Source of the DNA: an uncultured Parasphingopyxis sp.
GTDB taxonomy: Bacteria > Pseudomonadota > Alphaproteobacteria > Sphingomonadales > Sphingomonadaceae
DNA: 9,215 nucleotides
Direction of reading: 5' to 3'
Assembly: GCA_905479515.1 (NCBI GenBank)
Contig: CAJQMX010000246.1
Coordinates: forward strand, 1-9,215
Every line of letters begins with the position of its first letter. Position 1 is the stretch's first letter. Below the pieces are notes generated by a model. It was given only the letters and a program-made list of their open reading frames with translations. It was not told where the DNA came from and did not search any database. Positions 1 to 7,702 of the stretch are shown here, one piece after another. Made by a program: the position numbers and the translations under genes.

Positions 1-536
1 GTCAGGCCGCCAACGATCCGGTCATTCTGTACAAGTTCGCGCACCATCTGGCCCGGCAAAATGCGTTCCGGGCAATAGGCTATAGAAATTTTGAGCGTGT
101 CGCTCTCGACAAGATCGGGGCGTGCTTCGCGAATGATCGCAGCTACACCATCGGTTGCCCCTAGTGGGCTCGTTGATTCAAGGATCACCAGATTGCCGGC
201 CTCCAGCACCGGAGCCACCGATCTGGCCGCAGCCTCGACAAAGGACATATCCGGCGATTTGTCGTTGCGGATTGGCGTCGGCACGGTGATGATAAACGCA
301 TCGGCGGGCTGCGGTTCGGTATAGGCTTTCAGTCGTTCGCTGCTAACCGCGCCGCGCACGAGCATGTCGAGATCGGGCTCGGAAAAATGGGCCCGGCCCT
401 CGTTCAGTTCCTCGACGATATGTTCGGATATATCGGTGCCTTTGACGGCGAAACCGGCAGACGCCAGCGTGGCGGCTGTAGGTAGCCCGATATAGCCCAA
501 TCCGACTACGCATACCGTGTTGAATTCATTCGGCAT
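1..536 (-). CDS. wecC: UDP-N-acetyl-D-mannosamine dehydrogenase, N-terminal 178 residues (cut by window edge)
   Basis: This NAD-dependent four-electron dehydrogenase oxidises UDP-ManNAc to UDP-ManNAcA in the cytoplasm, supplying a uronic acid for a surface polysaccharide. The visible part begins MPNEFNTVCVVGLGYIGLP, giving a Rossmann GxGxxG at residues 12-17. It continues with the family segments VPTPIRND, SPDMSFVEAAARS, ILESTSPLGATD and IAYCPERILPGQM, which closely follow the order I recall for E. coli WecC. The catalytic cysteine and the sugar-binding domain lie outside the window, so activity cannot be judged. The ATG (complement of 534-536) overlaps the end of wecB by 11 bases (ATGCCGAATGA). 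A modest GAAGG (complement of 546-550) lies 9 nt upstream, inside wecB. The overlap makes co-transcription and probably translational coupling with wecB likely. A UDP-glucose or UDP-GlcNAc dehydrogenase is less likely, given the wecB neighbour and the ESTSPLG and PERILPG forms. Confidence 0.93.
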   Translation of the reverse strand, partial: MPNEFNTVCVVGLGYIGLPTAATLASAGFAVKGTDISEHIVEELNEGRAHFSEPDLDMLVRGAVSSERLKAYTEPQPADAFIITVPTPIRNDKSPDMSFVEAAARSVAPVLEAGNLVILESTSPLGATDGVAAIIREARPDLVESDTLKISIAYCPERILPGQMVRELVQNDRIVGGL

Positions 537-1644
537 TTTTCATTGCCTTCACAATCTGGGCGGCGGCTGTGCCATCGCCAAAGGGGTTTTTGATTGCGCT
601 GACCCGCGCATATTCCTCTTGATCGTCGATTAAGGTTTCGGTTTCGCTAACGATCCGGTCAATATCGGTACCGACAAGCCTGCATGTACCCGCTGCAATC
701 GCTTCGGGACGTTCGGTTACATCCCGGGTCACCAGCACCGGTTTGCCCAGTGCCGGGGCCTCCTCCTGTACGCCGCCAGAGTCCGAAATCAGCAGATAGG
801 CCCGGTCCATCAAGTAAACGAACGGCAGATATTCCTGCGGATCGATCAGATGGACCGCATCCGTGTCCGAAAGGATCTTCTGTGCCGCGCGTTGGACATT
901 GGCGTTGAGATGCACCGGATAGACAATTTCGGTATCGCCGCGCGCCGCAATTCGGGCCAGAGCCTGGCACATACGCTCAAGCCCACCATCGAAATTTTCG
1001 CGGCGATGCCCGGTCACTACGATCAGCTTCTTGTCCGGGTTCAGAAAATCAAATTGCGCATCCAGCTCCGCCTTGCGCGGGCCATCGGCATGAATATCGT
1101 CGACCACGGAAAGCAAAGCGTCGATCACCGTATTGCCGGTCACAAATATATGGTCGGGATCAACGCCTTCATGAAGCAAGGCATCGGCCGATGTTTGGGT
1201 CGGCGCGAAAAGCCAGCGCCCCATCAGGTCGATGACACGGCGGTTCATCTCCTCCGGCCAGGGCGCATAAAGATCGCCGGTGCGCAGCCCGGCCTCGACA
1301 TGGCCGACCGGGATCTGTTCGTAAAAGGCCGCCATCGCCGCCGCCATCGCCGATGTCGTGTCGCCATGAACGAGAACGGCATCCGGCCGATCAGCAGTAA
1401 AAATATCGCGCAGGCCGGTCATTGTACCAACGGTTACATCGGTGAGCGTCTGCTCCGCCTTCATGATGTCGAGATCGATGTCGGGTGTTATATCGAACAG
1501 AGAGAGGACCTGGTCGAGCATCGAGCGATGCTGTCCGGTAACGCAGACGGTGGTTTGAAAAGCTGGGTCCGCGCGGAAGGCTTTGACCACGGGGGCCATT
1601 TTGATGGCTTCCGGTCTAGTGCCGAAGACTATGAATATTTTCAT
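526..1644 (-). CDS. wecB: UDP-N-acetylglucosamine 2-epimerase (non-hydrolysing)
   Basis: The enzyme interconverts UDP-GlcNAc and UDP-ManNAc in the cytoplasm and feeds the WecC reaction encoded next. The product is 372 residues starting MKIFIVFGTRPEAIKMAPV, a normal length for the family. Family motifs are GTRPEAIK (8-15), HGDTTSA (93-99), GHVEAGLRTG (114-123), PWPEEMNR (128-135), VTGHRREN (210-217) and SDSGGVQEEAP (288-298). With this start, Asp95, Glu117, Glu131 and His213 fall exactly on the catalytic residue numbers known for E. coli WecB, so the active site looks intact. The frame stays open to an ATG seven codons upstream (1665), but that start lacks a Shine-Dalgarno. The chosen ATG has GAGGA (complement of 1650-1654) 5 nt away. 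It lies 87 bp downstream of the glycosyltransferase stop and overlaps wecC by 11 bases. Its GC content is visibly higher than that of the GSCFA gene upstream. Confidence 0.97.
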   Translation of the reverse strand: MKIFIVFGTRPEAIKMAPVVKAFRADPAFQTTVCVTGQHRSMLDQVLSLFDITPDIDLDIMKAEQTLTDVTVGTMTGLRDIFTADRPDAVLVHGDTTSAMAAAMAAFYEQIPVGHVEAGLRTGDLYAPWPEEMNRRVIDLMGRWLFAPTQTSADALLHEGVDPDHIFVTGNTVIDALLSVVDDIHADGPRKAELDAQFDFLNPDKKLIVVTGHRRENFDGGLERMCQALARIAARGDTEIVYPVHLNANVQRAAQKILSDTDAVHLIDPQEYLPFVYLMDRAYLLISDSGGVQEEAPALGKPVLVTRDVTERPEAIAAGTCRLVGTDIDRIVSETETLIDDQEEYARVSAIKNPFGDGTAAAQIVKAMKNAE

Positions 1645-1649
1645 TAAAA

Positions 1650-1654
1650 TCCTC
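1650..1654 (-). promoter_or_regulatory. Ribosome binding site that sets the wecB start
   Basis: Read on the minus strand this is GAGGA followed by TTTTA and ATG, a 5-nt spacer. It decides between the ATG at 1644 and the longer frame starting at 1665, which has no purine-rich sequence ahead of it. The choice agrees with the catalytic residue numbering of the family. Confidence 0.8.
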
Positions 1655-1731
1655 AAACCAGGCATCAGCGATATTGGGTCAGCCGCAACGGTGTTGCATG
1701 CTAATGCCTTTGGACGAGCTAAAAAATCAAG

Positions 1732-3810
1732 TCAGACGGACGCGTTCCGCCGATAGAAACTATTGTTGTGGACGGCTGGGGTAACAAAATACTTGGTCAG
1801 CAGGTTTGACAATGTATCGTGATCAATACCCACTTTGCTCTCCGCGCGTCGGTAAACGTCTTCAACGCGAAGCGCTGCTTCGGTCCAACTCCGTTCCGCT
1901 TTTACGAACGCCCGAGCGCCATTTCCAAGCCGTTCCCGCAACGCCGGACTCGAAATAACACGCTCCAGCGCCGCACGCAGGTCCGTGGCATCGTCCTTAT
2001 CAAACAGAAGGCCAGTACTGTCGTCCTCGATCATATCCTGTAGCCCCCCGACATTCGATCCGATGACGGTCTTTCCGGCTGCCATCGCCTCCAAGGGCTT
2101 GAGCGGCGATACAAGCTCACTTACCGCAAGGGCTCGGCGCGGATAGGCGCAGATATCAAACAGTCCATAGAGCCGCTGTGCCATATCCGGCGATACGCGG
2201 TCGACGAGCCGGATTGCATGGCCCAAGTCAAGTTGGTCGATCTGGCGCCGTAGCCCCTGTTCGATCGATTGTGGGTCGTTTGTATTTTTCGGGTCTGCAC
2301 CAACCAGAATCAGCTTGATATGTCGATTGTTGCGGATCAGCGGGGCGGCGGCTTCGATCAGCAGGTCCAAGCCTTCATAATGCAGCATGGCACCCATATA
2401 GCCGATAACAACATCGCCCTGTGCCACCCCATATTCGCGCATCAAGGCTGAATCCGGAGAGGCGGGAGTGAAGCGGTCGGCTTCAACGCAATTGGGAATG
2501 ATTGTGATGCGCGCATTGTCTACGCCCCTGCCGATCAAATGATCCCGCATTTGGTAGTTGAGAGTCATAACCTGATCCGCCAGCGCTAACACGATGGCTT
2601 CCAGGGCATTGTCCCTGGCTGCCTGTGGAGTGGTTGCAAAACCCGGTTGCCTAGCCTCACGGGTGATCGCCCAGAAACTGCGTACTTCGTAAACAAATGG
2701 TAAACCTGCCCGGTTTGCAGCGAGGGCTGCCGGGAGTGCAGTCCAGAAATTGGTGGCTGCATGGACGATGCCGATCTGGTTTGCAGCGAAAGCCTGTTCG
2801 AAATAAGCGGCGGCTTCGGCGATATAGCCGAATGTTCGGCCCCTGCGGCCAAAGCCATTCTCGAAATGATAAGGGATGCCATCGATTAGCTGCTGCCCAG
2901 ACGGCATTTCGTCAGGCAGTGCTCCATCGCTCGGAAAGCCGGGCCGGGCGAATGCGGCCAGCGGACGACCTGCCTTGGTAATCGCTGCGGCAAGCGAATG
3001 GCTGCGCATCGCATAGCCGCCATGGGCATAGTTCCGCGCATTGTGCAGGCAATAGGCGGTTTTTCGATGCTCAGCAGTCTTGCGGGAAGTGGGGCGCGGC
3101 ATCCGGCGCAGTTCGTCAACGACGTCGCAATAGGCGCGCAATTCGGCAATATGATCTTGGAATGGCCCTTCCGCTAACCGGGGGTTGTTCTTCAGTGCCG
3201 TTTCAGCAGTAGTGATTGCCAGAGCGTAGTTTTGCGCATGCGCAGCTGCATAGGAAAGCAGTCGCGTTAAATTGGTGGACGGACGGATGTCCAGCGCCTT
3301 GGCTAGCAACTGTGCCTCTGATGAAAACAACCCTAGTCGACGTGCGATGGCCGCGCATCCGCGGAATAGATCAAACGCTTGAGCAGGATCCAAACCATTG
3401 GCCTCGGTATTATCAAATGCTTGGCCGCCGCAGAGATGCTCCAGCACGTCACATAGCGCCGAAACAATGCCGTGGTCGGATTGTTCCGACAGCGTTATTG
3501 GCGGTTCGGGAAGCGTTCCGACGAAGCATTCTACAGATATGCCGTCTTCGAGATTCTCCAAATATACCGGGGAGCCTGATGCGCGGAAAATCCATGTCAC
3601 AATGCCACAGTTTGTTTTGTTCGGTGTTCGAATTCCGGCGAAATCCGAAACCGATGCCAACGACAGCGGCCGACCCTTCTCTTCGGCGATAGCAACGACC
3701 CACACCATGACCGGTTGAGGACGGAAAAGCGTCACCCGCCTCCCAATTGCCGAAAGCTGCTTTTGCGCCATACAGTCGGCATCATGGACCTTCACTGTGG
3801 CTGGAAGCAT
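1732..3810 (-). CDS. GT4-family glycosyltransferase with a ~245-residue N-terminal extension
   Basis: This is probably a cytoplasmic transferase that moves a sugar from a nucleotide donor to a lipid-linked polysaccharide intermediate; donor and acceptor are not predictable. From the ATG at 3810 it is 692 residues. A TTG at 3828 would add six, but it lacks a Shine-Dalgarno and an in-frame TAG lies just upstream. Residues ~1-110 look beta-rich (VMVWVVAIAEE, GIVTWIFRASGSPVYLE) and ~135-235 look helical and TPR-like; I recognise neither. The GT-B core starts near residue 247 (YCLHNARNYAHGGYAMRSH). It contains HAATNFWTALPAALAANRAG, LPFVYEVRSFWA, IIPNCVEADRF, IGYMGAMLHYEGLDLLIEA and LILVG. The donor-site segment is YPRRALAVSELVSPLKPLEA followed by MAAGKTVIGSNVGG. 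This pattern resembles exosortase-A-associated GT4 enzymes. It lies 60 bp after the GSCFA gene and 87 bp before wecB, in the same direction, so an operon is likely. A weak AGGCG precedes the ATG. Confidence 0.88.
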   Translation of the reverse strand: MLPATVKVHDADCMAQKQLSAIGRRVTLFRPQPVMVWVVAIAEEKGRPLSLASVSDFAGIRTPNKTNCGIVTWIFRASGSPVYLENLEDGISVECFVGTLPEPPITLSEQSDHGIVSALCDVLEHLCGGQAFDNTEANGLDPAQAFDLFRGCAAIARRLGLFSSEAQLLAKALDIRPSTNLTRLLSYAAAHAQNYALAITTAETALKNNPRLAEGPFQDHIAELRAYCDVVDELRRMPRPTSRKTAEHRKTAYCLHNARNYAHGGYAMRSHSLAAAITKAGRPLAAFARPGFPSDGALPDEMPSGQQLIDGIPYHFENGFGRRGRTFGYIAEAAAYFEQAFAANQIGIVHAATNFWTALPAALAANRAGLPFVYEVRSFWAITREARQPGFATTPQAARDNALEAIVLALADQVMTLNYQMRDHLIGRGVDNARITIIPNCVEADRFTPASPDSALMREYGVAQGDVVIGYMGAMLHYEGLDLLIEAAAPLIRNNRHIKLILVGADPKNTNDPQSIEQGLRRQIDQLDLGHAIRLVDRVSPDMAQRLYGLFDICAYPRRALAVSELVSPLKPLEAMAAGKTVIGSNVGGLQDMIEDDSTGLLFDKDDATDLRAALERVISSPALRERLGNGARAFVKAERSWTEAALRVEDVYRRAESKVGIDHDTLSNLLTKYFVTPAVHNNSFYRRNASV

Positions 3811-3870
3811 AGCGGACGCCTGTTGCAAATTTGACTAGCCATCGATTCGGCGGCCAGCAAAATCGGAGAA

Positions 3871-5529
3871 TCACGCTCCATGGAGTGCGATGTTGATTTT
3901 CTTTTTGAGTTGCACGATCTGCTTTGTCTGCCAGTCCGTATTGCCGGCCACGCCTTCAAGGATGTCTGCCGCTTCCCCATGGCGATTCAATGCAACGAGT
4001 GCGATCGCAAAATCAATTATTGTCGAATCATTTCGATCTGGCAGTAGCGCAGCAGCAGACAGCCGTTCAATCGCTAGTTCATGTTCATCCATCGCGCGAA
4101 ACGCCCGCCCGATCAATGCTTGAATGAGTCCCTTGCTGCGTGGCTGGGCTCGCAGCCATTCCTGCTCAGCTTCGAGCAGCGCCGATATTGAACGCAACGC
4201 TAGCGCCGTCTCAATATATGCGCGCCAATGCGCGGTTCCTTTAACATTAGGCCGACAAGCGAGCCGGATGACATCGCGAGCCTCTTCGGGTTGTCCGATC
4301 GCGACGAGCGCTCGGGTGCGCAGCGTTATCGCTTCAACCTGGTCAATGTTCTCAGTCAGGTGAAGCACCTCGTTATAGCATTGGTCGTCATAAAGGAATT
4401 TGGCATATTCGAGCGCAAAGGCTGGCGAAGATGCCGCCGTCTCTACCCGATCCTCGAAAAATTTGGAATCACCTGATATTCTGGCCATACGTGCCTGTTC
4501 TGCAAGAAGAAGGGCGTCAGAAGATTCCTGAGCTTCCACTATGAGACTAGGAAGAACTGCCGCACCGTTAACCTGTTTGCCGGTAAAGGCGTCGGCCATC
4601 CGCTCAACATTGAGTGCGATCATTTCTTTGTTCACATGCACAAAATCATCGGCCCAAGCGAAACGCCTATTGCTGAGCGAAACGGTTTCATAGCTCGGAA
4701 AATAGGTAATTCGCGTATCCTCAGCAACGAGCTGCTCTGCGACGGCGCGGAGCACCGATTTGGAATAGCTATTGGCTGCGAGGACATCGATGTTGCGATG
4801 TGTTGCCATCATCGGCACAGGCGAAACTGTTAAAATAACCGACAGGTTTTTCTTCGCATTTGCAAAAGCGATGTCGAGGGCGCGGCGCAAATAATCATGG
4901 CATTCGGCAAAACTCAACACATGCAGGGAAAAGCGCTTCGGCCATTGTTTCAAGACCGACGGTAACGGCCCAGTGTTCAGATAGCTTTGCGACACTTCGT
5001 CCCACCACAGTTCCACCAAGCCAAGCGTCATGATCATAACTCGGCAATCCGCAAGGGTGCGGGTCGCATTGATCAAGCCTCGCCGCCGCTCCTGAACGAG
5101 ACGCAGCGGGGAGGGCCGGATGCTATTGATCATGTGAAGATCGATATATTTGTCTTTGCTCACCTCGAGAAAATTCGTTTCCTCGTCAAAGTCCTTTTCT
5201 CCGAACGCCCAAGCGAACTCATTGAAGATCGAAGGCGTGCCGAAATTGTTCACGATTTCCGTGGAGAGATTCTTGAATTCCGGTTTACGGAATAGGTCGC
5301 GAATGGGAATACGAAAACCACGAGCCAGCAATTCCTCTTCGACATTTCGGGCGAAGCAAGAACCAATCGTGAAGATTGTTTCTCCCGATTTGAGTCGGAA
5401 AGGAACTTCAAAAGCCGGATTGGCAATCGGCTCTACTCTGTTTTCCTCATTCCTTGATCCCCAGGTCGCGTATTCATTATTTTTTCGGATGCGGACAGCT
5501 TCTGGTCCATTGAGAGATATTATCGGCAT
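3871..5529 (-). CDS. GSCFA-domain protein with helical-repeat (TPR-like) C-terminal half
   Basis: The 552-residue product carries the signature FTIGSCFARN (residues 53-62), which names the GSCFA family. That family is related to SGNH/GDSL hydrolases and often found in polysaccharide loci. Supporting segments are MTLGLVELWWDE (167-178), LTVSPVPMMATHRN (233-246) and DDFVHVN (294-300). By analogy with SGNH enzymes, Ser57 would be the nucleophile and Asp295/His298 the DxxH pair; this is inferred from position only. Residues ~330-550 are alpha-helical with degenerate TPR-like units (for example EEARDVIRLA, ELAIERLSAA, GEAADILEG). No signal peptide or membrane segment is visible, so a cytoplasmic location is expected. 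It is the first gene of the leftward set. The ATG at 5529 lacks a strong Shine-Dalgarno and follows a small inverted repeat. A role in acylating or deacylating the polysaccharide is an inference. Base composition is lower in GC than wecB. Confidence 0.85.
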   Translation of the reverse strand: MPIISLNGPEAVRIRKNNEYATWGSRNEENRVEPIANPAFEVPFRLKSGETIFTIGSCFARNVEEELLARGFRIPIRDLFRKPEFKNLSTEIVNNFGTPSIFNEFAWAFGEKDFDEETNFLEVSKDKYIDLHMINSIRPSPLRLVQERRRGLINATRTLADCRVMIMTLGLVELWWDEVSQSYLNTGPLPSVLKQWPKRFSLHVLSFAECHDYLRRALDIAFANAKKNLSVILTVSPVPMMATHRNIDVLAANSYSKSVLRAVAEQLVAEDTRITYFPSYETVSLSNRRFAWADDFVHVNKEMIALNVERMADAFTGKQVNGAAVLPSLIVEAQESSDALLLAEQARMARISGDSKFFEDRVETAASSPAFALEYAKFLYDDQCYNEVLHLTENIDQVEAITLRTRALVAIGQPEEARDVIRLACRPNVKGTAHWRAYIETALALRSISALLEAEQEWLRAQPRSKGLIQALIGRAFRAMDEHELAIERLSAAALLPDRNDSTIIDFAIALVALNRHGEAADILEGVAGNTDWQTKQIVQLKKKINIALHGA

Positions 5530-5538
5530 AGAATGGTC

Positions 5539-5566
5539 AGTTGCCTTTGCGAGGTCGACGGCAACT
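5539..5566 (-). repeat. 7-bp inverted repeat just upstream of the GSCFA start codon
   Basis: AGTTGCC at 5539-5545 and GGCAACT at 5560-5566 are perfect reverse complements separated by 14 nt. In the leftward transcript this forms a possible hairpin ending 9 nt before the ATG at 5529, over the place where a Shine-Dalgarno would sit. It could be a protein operator, a translation-control hairpin or chance. Confidence 0.45.
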
Positions 5567-5594
5567 ATCGAGCATTCGCCCTAGCGCCGAAATG

Positions 5595-5622
5595 GCTATA
5601 CTGGTTATTGTGGTGAGAGCAA
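5595..5622 (-). promoter_or_regulatory. Weak sigma-70-like promoter candidate for the leftward operon
   Basis: On the minus strand TTGCTC (complement of 5617-5622) is followed after 16 bp by TATAGC (complement of 5595-5600), about 65 nt ahead of the GSCFA start codon. The matches to TTGACA and TATAAT are only partial, so this is a position guess. Confidence 0.22.
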
Positions 5623-5785
5623 TCGGATCCATATTCAGCGCGACTCACGCTGGTCTTTTTCGGTCATTCGAAGCACCTATTTCCTCCCTTAGAAATATGT
5701 AAAGGTCTTTCGTGAGAGCGTACACGATTTTAGCATGGTGTATAAGGTTGACAGTAGATGATAATTGCACGACCGGGCGACATTG

Positions 5786-7702
5786 ATGACTGATCAAACA
5801 AAAATTCAAGCCGCTGCTCATCAACAACGGATAGAGATATTGGTTCAGGCGCAGCGCGATCTGATGGATGATCTCGAGCGTGGTCAAAAGCGACTTCGTC
5901 AAGAGCGTGAGATTCGAGTCAGGATGTCAAAGGCTGCAGAAAAGCGTCTACGAATCGCCGTTGCAAATGCTGAATCGGCCGTCCAACAACGTCTGTCATA
6001 CCAGCTCGGAGATGAACTGTTGCGTGCGTTGCGCAATCCAATTCGGCTTCTTTTCCTGCCATACTTGATCGTCAAAAAATGGCGGTCTTTCAAGCGGGGG
6101 AAAGGCCGTAAGAAAGCGTTCTTGCAAGAATCGCAGGTATACGAGGTCGAACTTAATGACTCGATGGCAAAAGGATTATTGACGCCCGAAACTGCAAAGA
6201 AACTGTCCATGGAAATTCTTGAGCAGGCGTCCGACGATACACTCCAGAGACTGCAGAGAGATGCGCATCTTGAAGGCGAGTTCGCATTGATGAAGTTGGC
6301 AGCGGAAACGCTGTGGCGAAAAAATCGCCGCGTGAAGTTCAGCGACAATCTCCGCGCGCGTTTGGGGACATTTAACGACTTGGACACGACCTGGCTTCCT
6401 ACGATTGCACGTCGCCCTCTTCCCAACGCAGTACCAGATCGAATTCTTCATATCTTCAAAACTGTCTATCCACTGGAATCTAGCGGTGGTGCAGTGCGTA
6501 ACTGGTCGATCGCGCGCAGCCAGAAGAATCTCGGGCTCGAGCCGTCAATCATTGTTCCTCCGTCGATCATTCCGGATCAGATTCTCGGCGATCGTGCTGG
6601 TCATGATGGTATCGTTAAGATCGAGCGCGATGGGATTGACATACATGGATGCCATTTTGCAAATTGGGACTCGAACAAACTGCCTGCCGATGTTCGGCTC
6701 TGCTTCGAAACCAGCATCGCTGCGCGTGTTTGCGATACTGTACGCCCGTCTATCATCCATGCCGCGTCCGGTTTTCGCGGTTATGACAATGCATTGAAGG
6801 GGTTGGCGCTGGCGCGTAGCCGTCATTTGCCGTTTGTTTACGAAGCAAGGTCGTTTCATGAACATACTTGGGCACCGCTTTATGACGGAATCGCTGATGC
6901 ACCACTCACCAAAATGCGTATGGCGCAAGAGGATCGTTGCATGGCTGAGGCGGATGTCGTTGTAACCATATCCGACGCCATGGCCCGAGAATTTCGCGAA
7001 CGCGGTGTGGACGATGACAAACTTTTTATCGTTCCGAACTCGGTTGACGACCACTTCCTCGCATCCGGCGGCGGGGAGGAGGGCCGCAAGTTTCGTACCG
7101 ATCACCGCCTAGAAGGCAAAACTGTGATCGGCTATGTTTCGAACATGTCAAACCGGGAGGGTCACAGCGTTTTGATCGACGCGTTTGCTCGAATGGCGTC
7201 TGACAAAGGCGAGTATTCCCTTTTACTTGTCGGCGATGGAAGGACGAGACCAGATCTTGAAAAGCAGGCGGACCGTCTAGGTGTGCGATCTTCTATCGTT
7301 TTTACCGGTACGATCGATCATGATAAAATTAGAGGTGCCTATGAAGCGATTGATGTGTTCGTAGTGCCGCGACTATCGGATTACGCGTCGGACTATGTTA
7401 CGCCAATGAAGCCGTTTGAGGCGATGGCTCTATCGCGACCAGTTATAATGTCCGACCGCCCGGTTTCACGGGAAATCTTGGGTGATGAGGAACGTGGTCT
7501 CTATTTCACCACCGGTGATCCGGAACATTTGGCCGCTGTAATCGAGGAGCTAATTCTAGACGACGAGGGAACAAAGCGGAGAGCTGAAACCGCTCGAAAA
7601 TGGGTCAGGGACAATCGCACATGGCGCGCTAATGCATTGTTATATAATAATATTTACGAAACTGCTCGAGCGCGATTTGGGCAGGGTACGGGAGCCCTCT
7701 AA
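5786..7702 (+). CDS. GT4-family glycosyltransferase with coiled-coil and amphipathic N-terminal region
   Basis: This is a sugar transferase probably acting at the inner face of the cytoplasmic membrane on a polysaccharide intermediate. From the ATG at 5786 it is 638 residues. The frame is open to a TTG at 5765 right after an in-frame TAA, but neither start has a good Shine-Dalgarno. Residues ~5-70 are highly charged and heptad-like, a probable coiled coil. Residues ~78-97 (ALRNPIRLLFLPYLIVKKW) form a hydrophobic/basic helix that may bind the membrane. Residues ~110-190 are a helical linker. The GT-B core starts near 219 with RILHIFKTVYPLESSGGAVR. It continues with IIHAASGFRGYDNALKG, LPFVYEARSFHE, FIVPNSVDD, IGYVSNMSNREGHSVLIDAF, LLLVGDGRTRPDLE, VFTGTIDHDKI and VPRLSDYASDYVTPMKPFEA. 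The stop codon overlaps the next start (TAATG). Its core resembles the leftward GT4 protein, but the N-terminal parts do not. Donor and acceptor are unknown. Confidence 0.88.
   Translation: MTDQTKIQAAAHQQRIEILVQAQRDLMDDLERGQKRLRQEREIRVRMSKAAEKRLRIAVANAESAVQQRLSYQLGDELLRALRNPIRLLFLPYLIVKKWRSFKRGKGRKKAFLQESQVYEVELNDSMAKGLLTPETAKKLSMEILEQASDDTLQRLQRDAHLEGEFALMKLAAETLWRKNRRVKFSDNLRARLGTFNDLDTTWLPTIARRPLPNAVPDRILHIFKTVYPLESSGGAVRNWSIARSQKNLGLEPSIIVPPSIIPDQILGDRAGHDGIVKIERDGIDIHGCHFANWDSNKLPADVRLCFETSIAARVCDTVRPSIIHAASGFRGYDNALKGLALARSRHLPFVYEARSFHEHTWAPLYDGIADAPLTKMRMAQEDRCMAEADVVVTISDAMAREFRERGVDDDKLFIVPNSVDDHFLASGGGEEGRKFRTDHRLEGKTVIGYVSNMSNREGHSVLIDAFARMASDKGEYSLLLVGDGRTRPDLEKQADRLGVRSSIVFTGTIDHDKIRGAYEAIDVFVVPRLSDYASDYVTPMKPFEAMALSRPVIMSDRPVSREILGDEERGLYFTTGDPEHLAAVIEELILDDEGTKRRAETARKWVRDNRTWRANALLYNNIYETARARFGQGTGAL

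Larger units (their letters stand above)
5530..5785. promoter_or_regulatory. Divergent intergenic region between the GSCFA gene and the rightward glycosyltransferase pair
   Basis: This 256-bp gap must hold the promoters for both transcription directions. I see no convincing gene in it. One open frame enters it on the minus strand (5645-5902), but that frame runs antisense into the glycosyltransferase gene and resembles nothing known. For the leftward genes the best promoter guess is listed separately. For the rightward genes a perfect TTGACA lies at 5748-5753, but no -10 element follows at 16-18 bp. A GATAAT at 5760-5765 lacks a properly spaced -35. The rightward promoter therefore stays unassigned. 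Confidence 0.5.

Noticed and set aside
850..1647. 265-codon plus-strand open frame opposite wecB
   Set aside because: It is the antisense shadow of wecB, whose protein has all catalytic residues at the expected positions.
1685..1697. GCAAC/GTTGC 5-bp inverted repeat between the glycosyltransferase gene and wecB
   Set aside because: The stem is short and no T-run follows on the minus strand, so it is neither a convincing terminator nor a clear operator.
2827..2840. GCCGAA/TTCGGC inverted repeat inside the leftward GT4 gene
   Set aside because: A 6-bp match with a 2-nt spacer in coding sequence is expected by chance at this length.
5748..5753. Perfect TTGACA taken as a -35 element for the rightward genes
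   Set aside because: No -10-like hexamer occurs 16-18 bp downstream (GACCGG is there instead), so I did not call a promoter.
5645..5902. 85-codon open frame on the minus strand in the divergent gap
   Set aside because: It overlaps the start of the rightward GT4 gene antisense, has no recognisable motif and no clear ribosome binding site; it is most likely a chance frame.
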